The notes below the pieces were generated by a model. That model was not told where the DNA came from, searched no databases, and was given only the letters and a program-made list of their open reading frames with translations. From Streptomyces sp. NRRL F-6676 (GTDB taxonomy: Bacteria > Actinomycetota > Actinomycetes > Streptomycetales > Streptomycetaceae), in contig NZ_JOHS01000001.1 in the NCBI RefSeq assembly GCF_000725625.1, forward strand, positions 496,001-560,000: 64,000 nucleotides of DNA, read 5' to 3'. The first letter of the stretch is position 1. The number at the start of each line of letters is the position of its first letter. Of this stretch, positions 1 to 8,294 are shown in pieces. A program made the translations under genes and the position numbers.

Positions 1-381
1 CCGCACGGTGACGCACTCGCCGCGCCCCGGGACGTAGACGGGGCCCGCGTACGTCGTGTAGGCGCCCGAGTCCGAGGCGCTGACCTGGGTGTGGTCGGTC
101 TGGAACACCTTCGCCTGCATGTACACGGGCGCGCCCTTCCGCGCCCGCACGGTCACGGCGCAGTTCTCGCCGGTCCGTTCGTTCCAGGTGAGGTAGACGG
201 TGCCGAGCTCACCGATGTCGTAGCCGTGCAGGACGCCGTACCCGGAGCCGCAGGCCCCGTTGTACGCGGCCGCGTAGGCCCCCTGCGCGGTGGCGGAGGC
301 CGGTGCCGCGAAGACGGCGGCCGAGGCCACCGCGGCGGCGGCGACGGCGGTGACGGCGGCGGCTCGATGCATGCGCTTCAT
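1..381 (-). CDS. SapA-like secreted spore-associated protein (3' end outside window)
   Basis: 127 codons are visible, starting at ATG 381 behind a GGGGGAA ribosome site; the gene runs off the window edge with no stop seen. Residues 1-31 form a signal peptide: basic MKRMHR, an Ala/Val-rich core and an ASA-like cleavage site. The mature part has the features I know from Streptomyces spore-associated protein A (SapA): an NGACGSGY start, GTVYLTWN, a Cys-containing GENCAVTV strand and TYAGPVYVPG. SapA is a small secreted protein found with spores; its biochemical role is unknown. The two conserved Cys could form a disulfide. Family is from remembered resemblance, function is not known. Its promoter should lie in 382-577. 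Confidence 0.8.
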   Translation of the reverse strand, partial: MKRMHRAAAVTAVAAAAVASAAVFAAPASATAQGAYAAAYNGACGSGYGVLHGYDIGELGTVYLTWNERTGENCAVTVRARKGAPVYMQAKVFQTDHTQVSASDSGAYTTYAGPVYVPGRGECVTVR

Positions 382-499
382 GATGTTCCCCCTGGGGAAG
401 GACCGTACGGCCCCTCCGTCGCATTGATCGCCCTGCCGGGCGGGCCGCGGGACTCTTCCCGCACCCGCCCAGTTGGACCGGCGGCCCGGCCGAACGGTT

Positions 500-528
500 G
501 GTGACGGAGATGTCACCGTTCTGTCACC
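500..528. promoter_or_regulatory. Inverted and 11-nt direct repeats upstream of the SapA-like gene
   Basis: GGTGAC (500-505) and GTCACC (512-517) form a perfect inverted repeat. TGTCACCGTTC (511-521) is followed directly by TGTCACCGCTC (522-532). The 11-nt period and TCACC core recall the direct-repeat units of Streptomyces PhoP boxes, but the match to GTTCACC is imperfect. The site lies between the sigma-fusion stop and the SapA-like start, so it could act on the latter. Confidence 0.35.
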
Positions 529-577
529 GCTCGCCTTCGGCCCGTTGTCGCCCACCGGGGCGACCGCCCGGCGAAGG

Positions 578-2551
578 TCACGGCGCCGAGCGGAACGCGC
601 GGCCCTCCGCCGTCAGGGCGGAGTTCGAACGGAACAGCGTGGTCCCCGGCCCCGTCTCGTCCGTGCCGAGGCCGAACCAGGCGTAGCGCTTGAGATAGGG
701 CAGCCCGGCCAGCATCTTGGTGGCCGAGGTGAGGAACGCCGCCTGCTCGGCGTCCGTGGGGTAGCGGGTGCCCCGGGAGAAGTCGATGAGGGCGAACTCG
801 GTGAGCCAGATCGGCTTGTGATAGCGCGCGTACACCGCGCTCAGATAGCCGCGCAGCTGCTCCACGGCGGCCTCGGTGCGAAAGTCGCCGCCGTACCAGT
901 GCAGTGCGATGAAGTCCACGCGGTACCCCCGCTGCTTCGCCCCGCTCATGAAGCGGTCCAGCCAGCCACCCGCCCGGTCGCCGCCGTAGGCCACCGCGGG
1001 GCTGCCGAGCGTGGCGCCGGTCGCCTGCACCTTGGGCCACAGATCCAGCGCCTGGTCGACGGTCATGTTCGACTGGGCGCTCATGTCGGGTTCGTTGAAG
1101 CCGAGCAGATAGGGGCCGGCCGCCTTCGCCTCCGAGAGCGCCTGCGCGGTAACGCTCTTCGCGCCCCAGATCATCGGTACGAAGTCGGCGCGGCCGGAGG
1201 CCGCGATGCCGGGGTGCGCGGTCGACCAGGTGTAGTACCAGCCGGCCCCGGAACGGCTCAGCGCGTCGGACATGCCGGGGAAGGACCAGACACCGACACC
1301 CTTGCGGGACGAGGAGACCACCGGATCGGCGGCGGGTGCGGCGGCCTCGCCGCTGGGGGCCCGCGACGCCCGGGCGGTGCCGGCCGAGGCCGACGGCTCG
1401 GTCTTCTTCCCTTTCTCCTTCTCCTTCTGCTTCTTCTTCGCCGACGAGCCGGGGGAGGGAGAGACGCTCGTCGTCGCGCTGGCGCTCGTCCTCGCGCTGC
1501 TCGCCGTCGGCGCGCCCGCCGGGGCCGCGGCCGTACGGTCGGCGTCCTGGTAGTGCACCAGGGCGAAGGCACCGAGGACGACCGTCGCCGTCGCGACCGC
1601 CGCCGTGACCGTGCGGGCGTGCCCGGCGCGGCCCGGCGTACGGCGTCGGGACGCGGCCCGCCCGGCGGCGTGCGCGCCCCGGGGACGCGGACCCGCGCTC
1701 CCGGGCGCCCCCGCCTCCGTGCCCCCGGCCGGCGGCACCGCCGGCGCGATCGCCGCCCACACCGCCTGCCGCAGTCCGGCCGGCGGGACGACCAGCGGGA
1801 GCCCCATGAGCAGCCGGCCCACGGGAACCAGCCGGCCCTGCCGCGCACCGCAGTGGGCACAGCCCCGGGCATGGCGCGCGATCCGCTTGCGCCACAGGGG
1901 ACTCGGCACCGCGTCCCACCCCTGGACGAGCTCGGACAGCTCCGCGCAGGCCGGCCGCGCGGCGAGCACCCGGACCACCGTCCTGGCCACGTCGAGCTGC
2001 TCCTTGAGCCGCTGGACGCGCACGGCCGTGTGCTTGCCCGACAGGCCGAGCGCCTCGCACACCTCAGTCCGCTCCAGCTCCCCGGTCTCCTCCAGCCACC
2101 ACAGCGACAGCAGTTCCCGCTGGTCCTCGTCCAGCCAGCGCGTCGCCTCCGCCACCTCCCGCCGGTCGCTGTCGAGTTGCAGCCGCAGCACGGTGAGGGA
2201 CGCGAAGTCGGACGCGGGATCGGCGAACTGGGCGGCCAGTTCGACGGGTTCGCGGCTCTCCCGGTCCTGTGCGCGGCCCCGTATCCAGTCCCGTATCTGC
2301 CGCACGGTGATGGCCACCATCCACGATCGGTACGACGAGGGGTTCTCCAGCCGGTCCAGGCCGCGCACCACGCGCAGCAGCGTCTCCTGTACGACGTCGT
2401 CGACGTCCTGGCCCCCGCCCAGCGCACGGCCGACGATGTTGTAGACCAGCGGCAGGGACTGCGCCACCAACCCCTCGACGGCCCGCGGATCGCCCGCACA
2501 GGCGGCGGACACCAGCCCGGTGCCGGGATCGCTCCCGTGGTCTGTACGCAT
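578..2551 (-). CDS. ECF sigma factor fused to ZAS-like zinc finger, membrane helix and extracellular glycoside hydrolase
   Basis: 657 aa from ATG 2551, with GGGAGAG about 8 nt upstream. Residues about 25-95 are sigma region 2 (DVDDVVQETLLRVVRG) and 125-190 are region 4. Residues 227-234, HARGCAHC, match the H-x3-C-x2-C signature of zinc-binding anti-sigma domains. Residues about 313-333 form one membrane helix, followed by an Ser/Ala/Thr and Lys-rich linker (340-415). Residues 418-657 are a TIM-barrel glycoside hydrolase of the Asl1/GH128-like type, with GFNEPDM and WLTEFAL carrying the probable catalytic glutamates. Expected topology is sigma and zinc finger in the cytoplasm and the hydrolase outside. 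Actinobacterial ECF factors with C-terminal zinc finger, helix and carbohydrate domain are known as a class. No separate anti-sigma gene is adjacent. Likely role (inference): sensing cell-wall or environmental glucan, with sigma released by proteolysis. Confidence 0.85.
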   Translation of the reverse strand: MRTDHGSDPGTGLVSAACAGDPRAVEGLVAQSLPLVYNIVGRALGGGQDVDDVVQETLLRVVRGLDRLENPSSYRSWMVAITVRQIRDWIRGRAQDRESREPVELAAQFADPASDFASLTVLRLQLDSDRREVAEATRWLDEDQRELLSLWWLEETGELERTEVCEALGLSGKHTAVRVQRLKEQLDVARTVVRVLAARPACAELSELVQGWDAVPSPLWRKRIARHARGCAHCGARQGRLVPVGRLLMGLPLVVPPAGLRQAVWAAIAPAVPPAGGTEAGAPGSAGPRPRGAHAAGRAASRRRTPGRAGHARTVTAAVATATVVLGAFALVHYQDADRTAAAPAGAPTASSARTSASATTSVSPSPGSSAKKKQKEKEKGKKTEPSASAGTARASRAPSGEAAAPAADPVVSSSRKGVGVWSFPGMSDALSRSGAGWYYTWSTAHPGIAASGRADFVPMIWGAKSVTAQALSEAKAAGPYLLGFNEPDMSAQSNMTVDQALDLWPKVQATGATLGSPAVAYGGDRAGGWLDRFMSGAKQRGYRVDFIALHWYGGDFRTEAAVEQLRGYLSAVYARYHKPIWLTEFALIDFSRGTRYPTDAEQAAFLTSATKMLAGLPYLKRYAWFGLGTDETGPGTTLFRSNSALTAEGRAFRSAP

Positions 2552-2741
2552 GAACCGTCTCTCCCTCGTCCCGCATCCGCAGGGCATTCTTACTGGCCCA
2601 CTGTCGGAGACGTGGGCCGGCGGGGAGAACAACAAAAATTCGCGCACGGGCCGGCCGTTGTCCACAGGGGTGCCCGGCGGCGCGCGCGAGGGGCGAAGAT
2701 GGAAGCGTTCATTGGGCTGTGAGTGGGTGTGGGGTGGGAAC

Positions 2742-3983
2742 GTGACGGACGTACGGACCGGGCCGGCCGGGGGAGAGGACGCCGCGGTCGCCGGCGCGCC
2801 CTCCGACGAGCAGGGCGCGGCGGAGGCCCCGGCAGGCCGGTGGCGTGGGTGGATCGGCCGGGCGCTGGTGCTGCTCGCCGTGCTCACCTCGCTGTTCTTC
2901 CTGCCGTGGTGGGTGCTGCTGGCGTCCGGCGCCAGGTGGCCGGTCCCGGTCGTCGTCGGCGGCGGAATCCTGTGCGCGGCGGCCGAGTTGGCGTTCCCGG
3001 TGGTGATGGCCCTGGGGCACGGCCGGCGTCAGCTCGACCGGGCGGCCCGTACGGCCGACACCACCCTCGGCGTGGTCTGGGTCCTGTTCGTGTGGTCCGC
3101 CCTCGGCGGTGTGCTGCGGATCGCCCTGGCCGTCGCCGGGGCCGGGGGACAGCAGACGGCCAGGGCGGTGTCCGTCGCGATCGCGGTCGTCGCCGCGGCC
3201 CTTCTGACGTGGGGTTACGTGGAGGCCATGCGGGTGCCCCGCATCCGGCGGGTGGAGGTGACGATCCCCCGGCTGGGCCCCGGCCTCGACGGGACCCGCG
3301 TGGTCGTCCTCGCCGACACCCACTACGGGCCCATCGACCGGGCCCGCTGGTCGACGCGGGTCGCCGACGCCGTCAACGCCCTGGAGCCCGACATCGTCTG
3401 CCACGCGGGCGACATAGCCGACGGCACGATCGCCCGGCGCCGGGAGCAGGTCGCGCCCCTGGGCACCGTCCGGGCCCGGCTGGCCAGGGTCTACGTCACG
3501 GGCAACCACGAGTACCACGGGGAGGCGCAGGGCTGGCTCGACCTGATGAGCGGCCTCGGCTGGGAGGCGCTGCACAACCGTCATCTGACCGTCGAGCGCG
3601 GCGGCGACCGGCTCGTCCTCGCGGGCGTGGACGACCGCACCGCCGCCTCCTCCGGGCTGACCGGGCACAGCGCCGACCACGCCACCGCGCTGGCGGGCGC
3701 CGAGCCCGGCCTGCCGGTGCTGCTCGTCGCCCACCAGCCCAAGCAGGTGGCCCAGGCCGTGGCCGCCGGCGTCGACCTCCAGGTCTCCGGCCACACCCAC
3801 GGCGGGCAGATATGGCCCTTCCACTACCTGGTACGGCTCGACCAGCCCGTGGTGCAGGGGCTGAGCCGCCACGGCGACCGGACCCAGCTGTACACCAGCC
3901 GGGGCGCGGGCTACTGGGGGCCGCCGTTCCGGGTCTTCGCACCGAGCGAGATCAGCCTGCTGGTGCTGCGGTCGTCCTCGTGA
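2742..3983 (+). CDS. Membrane-anchored metallophosphoesterase
   Basis: 413 aa from GTG 2742, with a GGTGGGAA ribosome site; longer upstream starts would run into the sigma-fusion promoter region. About four membrane helices occupy residues 35-165. The C-terminal half is a calcineurin-like phosphoesterase with all metal motifs: VVVLADTHYG, HAGDIADG, VTGNHEY, LLVAHQP and SGHTHGGQ. The architecture matches the YkuE/YaeI type, where related enzymes act on phospholipid or UDP-lipid-A-type substrates at the membrane. The substrate here cannot be told. It is divergent from the sigma-fusion gene across 190 bp, so the two may share regulation. Confidence 0.88.
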   Translation: MTDVRTGPAGGEDAAVAGAPSDEQGAAEAPAGRWRGWIGRALVLLAVLTSLFFLPWWVLLASGARWPVPVVVGGGILCAAAELAFPVVMALGHGRRQLDRAARTADTTLGVVWVLFVWSALGGVLRIALAVAGAGGQQTARAVSVAIAVVAAALLTWGYVEAMRVPRIRRVEVTIPRLGPGLDGTRVVVLADTHYGPIDRARWSTRVADAVNALEPDIVCHAGDIADGTIARRREQVAPLGTVRARLARVYVTGNHEYHGEAQGWLDLMSGLGWEALHNRHLTVERGGDRLVLAGVDDRTAASSGLTGHSADHATALAGAEPGLPVLLVAHQPKQVAQAVAAGVDLQVSGHTHGGQIWPFHYLVRLDQPVVQGLSRHGDRTQLYTSRGAGYWGPPFRVFAPSEISLLVLRSSS

Positions 3984-4013
3984 GGCCCGGCTCCGCTCCC
4001 TGACGAGGCGCTT

Positions 4014-5516
4014 TCACACCCCCGCCCAGTCGGCCAGTGCGGCCTTCCGCTCGGCCTCCCGTTCGTCCGGGTCGCCGGTGCGGGAGGCCCAGGCGAGGTG
4101 GCTGTCGGGGCGCACCAGGACCTCGTGGACCCCGCGCAGGCCGGCGTGGTCGTCGTACGCCGTCGCGTGCACGGCGGTGACGCGTGGATGCGTCTCCCGG
4201 ACGGGCCGTCGCTGCCCGTCGCCCGTGAGCTCGATCCGTACGAAGCGGCCCGGGACGAGGAGTTCATGGACCCGGGTGGTCCCCGACTCCGCCGTGGTCA
4301 GCGCGATGTCCGGCATCCGGCGGCCCACCAGCGGGTCGGCTCCCGGCGGCGGCGCGTACACCGTGCCGATTCCGGAGGTACGGTCGGCGAGGAGGCGGTT
4401 GACCCCCTCGATGCCGAGGAGTTCGTCGAACAGTGAGCGCAGGGCCGTACCGGCACGGCGGTACTCCGGTACCAGCGACAGTTCGGCGAGAAGCGTCTGG
4501 ACCACCGTGTTCTCGGTGACCGCACGGCCGACCGGCCGGCGCTCGGCGTCGTAGCTGTCCAGCAGCCCCGGGCCGGACCGGCCGCCGATCTCGGCGGCCA
4601 GCTTCCAGCCCAGGTTCATCGCGTCCTGGAGCCCGGTGTTGAGGCCCTGCCCGGCCGCCGGGAAGTGGATGTGCGCGGCGTCGCCCGCCACCAGGACACG
4701 GCCCTGGCGGTAGCGGTCGGCCAGGCGGGTGGCGTTGCCGAAGCGGGACAGCCAGCGCGGGTCGGCGATGCCGTGGTCGTGGCCGCAGAGCCGGAGCAGT
4801 GCGGCCCGGAACTCCTCGAGGGTGACCGGCTCGCCGGACGGCACGCGCATCCGGGCGGGGTCGACGCAGACGACCCGGGTCAGCCCGCCCTCCAGCGGGA
4901 CCGCGAGGATGCCGGCCGCCTCGGCCGCCGCGCGTGCCTCGGGCGGGGCGTCGTACACCGCGAAGTCGCCGAGTATGCCCGTGAGGGACTCGTCGGTGCC
5001 CGGGAAGCCGATGCCGGCGGCCTGCCGTACGGTGCTGCGTCCGCCGTCGCATCCCACGACGTACAGCGCCGTCGCGGTGGTGTCGCGGCCCGCGTCGTCA
5101 CGGAGTTCGAGGCGGACCCCCTCCGCGTCCTGGGTGAGGCCCCGCACCTCGTGGCCGCGGTCGATCCGCACGCCCAGCTCCCGGGCCCGCTGCTCCAGCA
5201 GGGCCTCCGTGCGGAGCTGGGGCAGGAACAGGGTGTACCCGTGGCGGGTGTCCAGTGCCCGGAAGTCCAGCCGGGTGTGCAGGGCCGCGAAGTGCCAGCC
5301 CGGCACGGTGCTGCCCGCGGCGAGGAAGCGCGGGGCGAGCCCGCGCATGTCCAGCACCTCCATGCTGCGCGGGTGCAGCGTCAGGGCCCGGGAATGCGGT
5401 GACGGCTCCCGGCGCCGCTCCACGACGCGGGTCCGTACGCCCGCCAGGGCCAGTTCGCCGGCGAGCATCAGACCGGTCGGCCCGGCGCCGACGACGATCA
5501 CTTCTGCTTCCGTCAT
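4014..5516 (-). CDS. FAD-dependent aromatic monooxygenase (PF01494 type)
   Basis: 500 aa from ATG 5516, with AAAGGAGG 7 nt upstream, one of the best ribosome sites in the window. N-terminal Rossmann motif VVGAGPTGLMLAGEL; the second FAD motif VAGDAAHIHFPAAGQGLN is at about residues 275-292. The thioredoxin-like C-terminal region is typical of the phenol/polyketide hydroxylase group. Such enzymes use NAD(P)H and O2 to hydroxylate aromatic rings; some inactivate rifamycin or tetracycline-like drugs. It is divergent from a TetR gene with two operator palindromes between them, so induction by its substrate or a related drug is likely. Substrate unknown. Confidence 0.88.
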   Translation of the reverse strand: MTEAEVIVVGAGPTGLMLAGELALAGVRTRVVERRREPSPHSRALTLHPRSMEVLDMRGLAPRFLAAGSTVPGWHFAALHTRLDFRALDTRHGYTLFLPQLRTEALLEQRARELGVRIDRGHEVRGLTQDAEGVRLELRDDAGRDTTATALYVVGCDGGRSTVRQAAGIGFPGTDESLTGILGDFAVYDAPPEARAAAEAAGILAVPLEGGLTRVVCVDPARMRVPSGEPVTLEEFRAALLRLCGHDHGIADPRWLSRFGNATRLADRYRQGRVLVAGDAAHIHFPAAGQGLNTGLQDAMNLGWKLAAEIGGRSGPGLLDSYDAERRPVGRAVTENTVVQTLLAELSLVPEYRRAGTALRSLFDELLGIEGVNRLLADRTSGIGTVYAPPPGADPLVGRRMPDIALTTAESGTTRVHELLVPGRFVRIELTGDGQRRPVRETHPRVTAVHATAYDDHAGLRGVHEVLVRPDSHLAWASRTGDPDEREAERKAALADWAGV

Positions 5517-5531
5517 GGCATGCCTCCTTTA

Positions 5532-5561
5532 GTGAACGTTGTTCACGTGAACGGCGTTCAC
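5532..5561. promoter_or_regulatory. Tandem TetR operator palindromes
   Basis: Two perfect 6-3-6 dyads lie end to end: GTGAAC-gtt-GTTCAC (5532-5546) and GTGAAC-ggc-GTTCAC (5547-5561). They overlap a promoter for the TetR gene: TTGTTC 5539-5544, 17-bp spacer, TATAGT 5562-5567. The start point predicted from this -10 box falls at ATG 5575, so the transcript would be leaderless. The same site sits just upstream of the monooxygenase ribosome site and should control both genes. Confidence 0.8.
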
Positions 5562-5574
5562 TATAGTGAGGGTC

Positions 5575-6237
5575 ATGTCTTCGATGTCAACCGCGGGCCG
5601 GGGCCGGCCCGCACGGCTGGACCGGGCCTCGACCGTCGCCACCGCGCTGGAACTGCTGGACGACGTCGGTCTTGAGGCGCTGACGATGCGCCGCCTGGCC
5701 GACCGGCTGGGTGTCCAGGCGGGCGCGCTCTACCGGCACTTCACGACCAAGCAGGACCTGCTGACGGCCATGGCCGAACGCATGTTGCGACCGCTGGCCG
5801 AACCACTGCCGGAGCCGGAGGGGACCGCAGACTGGGCCGGGCGGCTGACGGCGCTGGCCCACACCATGCGCCGCGCCCTGCTCGCCCGCCGCGACGGCGC
5901 CCGGGTCTTCGGCGGCACCCACACCACCGGCCCCCACACCCTGGCCTTCGCCGAAACCGCCCTAGGCGCACTGCGCGAGGCCGGCCTGCGCGACGAGGAC
6001 GCGGCCCGCGCCTTCCTGACCCTCGTCAACTACGTCCTCGGCCACACGCTGGAGGAACAGGCCGCGCTCTCCGGCACCCCCGAGGACACCGGAGCGGTCG
6101 GACGCCTGCGGGACGCCACGACGCCCGGAGCACACCCGCACCTCACGGCCGCACTCCCCGCGCTGACGAGCCCGGACTTCGACGCCCACTTCGCCTTCGG
6201 CCTCCGCGTCCTCGTCGAAGGCCTGCGCCACCTGTGA
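5575..6237 (+). CDS. TetR-family repressor of the adjacent monooxygenase
   Basis: 220 aa from ATG 5575; ATG 5584 is an alternative. I chose 5575 because the TATAGT box at 5562-5567 places transcription start there (leaderless), and the GAGGG at 5568-5572 is too close for normal initiation. An N-terminal TetR helix-turn-helix lies at residues about 10-60 (LTMRRLADRLGVQAGALYRH). The C-terminal half resembles the tetracycline-repressor-type ligand domain. Regulators of this kind usually control a divergent efflux or modifying enzyme, here the FAD monooxygenase at 4014-5516. Ligand unknown. Confidence 0.88.
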   Translation: MSSMSTAGRGRPARLDRASTVATALELLDDVGLEALTMRRLADRLGVQAGALYRHFTTKQDLLTAMAERMLRPLAEPLPEPEGTADWAGRLTALAHTMRRALLARRDGARVFGGTHTTGPHTLAFAETALGALREAGLRDEDAARAFLTLVNYVLGHTLEEQAALSGTPEDTGAVGRLRDATTPGAHPHLTAALPALTSPDFDAHFAFGLRVLVEGLRHL

Positions 6238-6247
6238 GGCTCCTGCC

Positions 6248-6694
6248 TCAGCCCTTCCTCAGCTCCTCGGCGAGCATCACGATGATGCCGCTGGGGCCGC
6301 GGACGTAGGTGAGCTTGTAGATGTCCTCGTAGGTCGCCACGCCGCGGAGCGGATGGCAGCCGTGCCTCGCGGCCGTTTCGAGGGCCGCGTCGATGTCGTC
6401 GACGGAGAAGGCGACACGGTGCATGCCGATCTCGTTGGGACGCGTGGGCTCCGACTCGATCGCCTCGGGATGGAGGTACTCGAAGAGTTCGAGGCGACCG
6501 TGCCCGTCCGGGGTCTGGAGCATCGCTATCCTCGCGTGGTTGCCGTCGAGGCCGACGGCGGTGTCGGTCCACTCCCCACTGACCGTGTCCCGGCCGAGGA
6601 CGGTCAGACCGAGGTCGGTGAAGAAGGAGATCGCCGCTTCGAGGTCACGGACGGCGATGCCGACGTTCTCAAGTCTGATGCCCATGGACCGCAT
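6248..6694 (-). CDS. VOC-family protein (methylmalonyl-CoA epimerase/glyoxalase-like)
   Basis: 148 aa from ATG 6694; ATG 6685 is also possible and neither has a clear ribosome site. Two beta-alpha-beta-beta-beta modules of the vicinal-oxygen-chelate fold are visible, beginning LENVGIAVRDLEAAISFF. Candidate metal ligands are the LELFEYL and GMHRVAFSVDDID segments. The ending GIIVMLAEEL matches the usual VOC C-terminal Glu. Family members are epimerases, dioxygenases, lyases or drug-binding proteins; the reaction cannot be assigned. It converges on the TetR gene with a 10-bp gap, and a long hairpin upstream separates it from the fucose genes. Confidence 0.75.
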   Translation of the reverse strand: MRSMGIRLENVGIAVRDLEAAISFFTDLGLTVLGRDTVSGEWTDTAVGLDGNHARIAMLQTPDGHGRLELFEYLHPEAIESEPTRPNEIGMHRVAFSVDDIDAALETAARHGCHPLRGVATYEDIYKLTYVRGPSGIIVMLAEELRKG

Positions 6695-6703
6695 GCTAGT
6701 GAC

Positions 6704-6746
6704 CGGGCCGTGTTCTCGCCGGACACCCGGGCGAGAACACGGCCCG
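6704..6746 (-). terminator. Strong hairpin after the fucose operon
   Basis: A perfect 17-bp stem (6704-6720 with 6730-6746) has a 9-nt loop, starting CGGGCCGTGTTCTCGCC. It lies downstream of the minus-strand fucosidase stop at 6923 and just upstream of the VOC start. There is no T tract, which is common for actinobacterial terminators. It probably ends the fucose operon transcript. Confidence 0.65.
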
Positions 6747-6922
6747 TGATTCCCGTGGGAGGCCGGCACGGACTTGCGGGCGGGGAAGTCAAGCGAGGGT
6801 TGTGTGCGAGTCGTTGATGATCCAACCGTCTCGAACGGAGCACGGAGGGCTGCCAGCAGCCTGCTGCCGTGGCTTGAGCATTGACGAACCTTCCCACGCC
6901 CGGCGCACCCTCCGCCCGGTCG

Positions 6923-8252
6923 TCAGCGCAGCGGCACGTCGACCCGCGCCGGCCCGGCCGGGGCCGGTTCCCCGGGCGTCACGACGAGCGTGCCGTCGAC
7001 GACCTCGGTGCGGGCACCCGTGGCGGCGGTCAGGTCCACGGCGTCACCGTCCGCGTCGAGCGTGACGCGGACGCCCGCCGGTGCGTCGACGAACGCGTGG
7101 GCGTGACCGTCCGTGCGGGTCCAGCGGACCCAGGGTTCGTCGGAGGGGCGGGCCACGTCCCTGCCGAGGGGCCGCGACCCGAAGACCGCGTCGCCGTGGA
7201 CGCGGTTCCAGGCGCCGAGTGCCTCAAGGGTGCGGCGCTGGACCGGGGGGACCTCGCCGGAGGCGGTGAGGCCGATGTTGAGCAGCAGGTTGCCGCCGCG
7301 CGAGACGACGTCCAGGAAGTGGCGGATCGCCTCCGGCCCGCTCAGCGAGTGGGACGCGTCCTCCAGTCGGTTGTAACCGAACGAGAAGCCGACGCCCCGG
7401 CAGTTCTCCCCAGGCGCCGTCGCCCTCGCGCTCACGGTCCTGTTCGTACTCGCTGGTGCGGAAGTCCCAGTGCGTGTCGCCCCAGCGGTCGTTGACCACT
7501 CCCTCCGGGCGGGCGGCGTAGAAGCGGCGCAAGAGTTCGACGAGGCTCTTGCCGCCTCCGGCCTTGCCCGCGTCGGGGTACTCGATGTCGCCCCACAGCA
7601 GTTCCGGCCGGTACCTCTCGATGAGGTCGGCGACATGGCCGAAGGCGTAGTCGGCGTAGGCCCGGTCTCGCGGGCGCACGGAGTCGTCGATGTGGCGGAC
7701 GAGGGGCGGGGCGGGGGCGAAGTGCCAGTCGAGGCCGCCGGAGTAGTACACGCCGAAGCGGATGCCCCGGCGTGCGGCGGCGTCGTGGAACTCGCCGACC
7801 AGATCGCGCCCGGGGCCCCGGCGGACGGTGTTGCGGTCGCCGGTCCCGGGGGCGTCCCAGAGGGTGACGCCGTCGTGGTGCTTGGTGGTGGGCACGAAGT
7901 AGCGGGCACCGGTGGCGGCGACGAGGTCCATGACGGCGTCGGCGTCGAACGCCTCGGCCCGCCACGCGTCGAGGAACGTGTCGTAGTCGGCCCCGCCGTA
8001 GGTCTCCTGGTGGTGCCGGCGGGCCGGACTGCCGTCGATGCGGACGGTGTTGGCGTACCACTCGGCGTACGGGTTGCGCCGGAACCACTCCTCCTCGTCC
8101 TCGACGCTGCCGAACGCCCCGACGGGCTCGGCCCAGGCCGGCACGGAGTACGGGCCCCAGTGGACGAAGATGCCGAGCTTGGCGTCCCGGAACCAGGCCG
8201 GTGTCTCCCGGGCGAACCGCCGGTAGAGCGGCGGGCGTTCGGACATGGTCAT
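6923..8252 (-). pseudogene. Alpha-L-fucosidase (GH29), interrupted by one +1 frameshift
   Basis: Two reading frames together encode a complete GH29 enzyme. The first runs from ATG 8252 (AAGGA 9 nt upstream) and starts RFARETPAWFRDAKLGIFVH. It includes FVPTTKHHDGVTLWDAP and LLWGDIEYPD, where the Asp is the expected nucleophile. The second carries NCRGVGFSFGYNR and VSRGGNLLLNIGLTASG to the stop at 6923. The switch lies at the CCCC run 7408-7411. Removing one C restores the W-E-N-C-R-G join usual in the family. Either a real mutation or a base error; with it, the protein would lose about 160 residues. Family role: release of L-fucose from oligosaccharides. No signal peptide is visible, so the enzyme would be intracellular. 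Third gene of a minus-strand operon, 42 bp after the SDR gene. Confidence 0.85.
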
Positions 8253-8294
8253 GGCGGGGAGTCCTTTCCGTGACGCGTACCGGGCGAAGCAGGG

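Noticed and set aside
473..2722. Long open frame on the plus strand opposite the sigma fusion
   Set aside because: High-GC shadow of the real minus-strand gene, with no domain and Arg/Pro/Gly-rich sequence.
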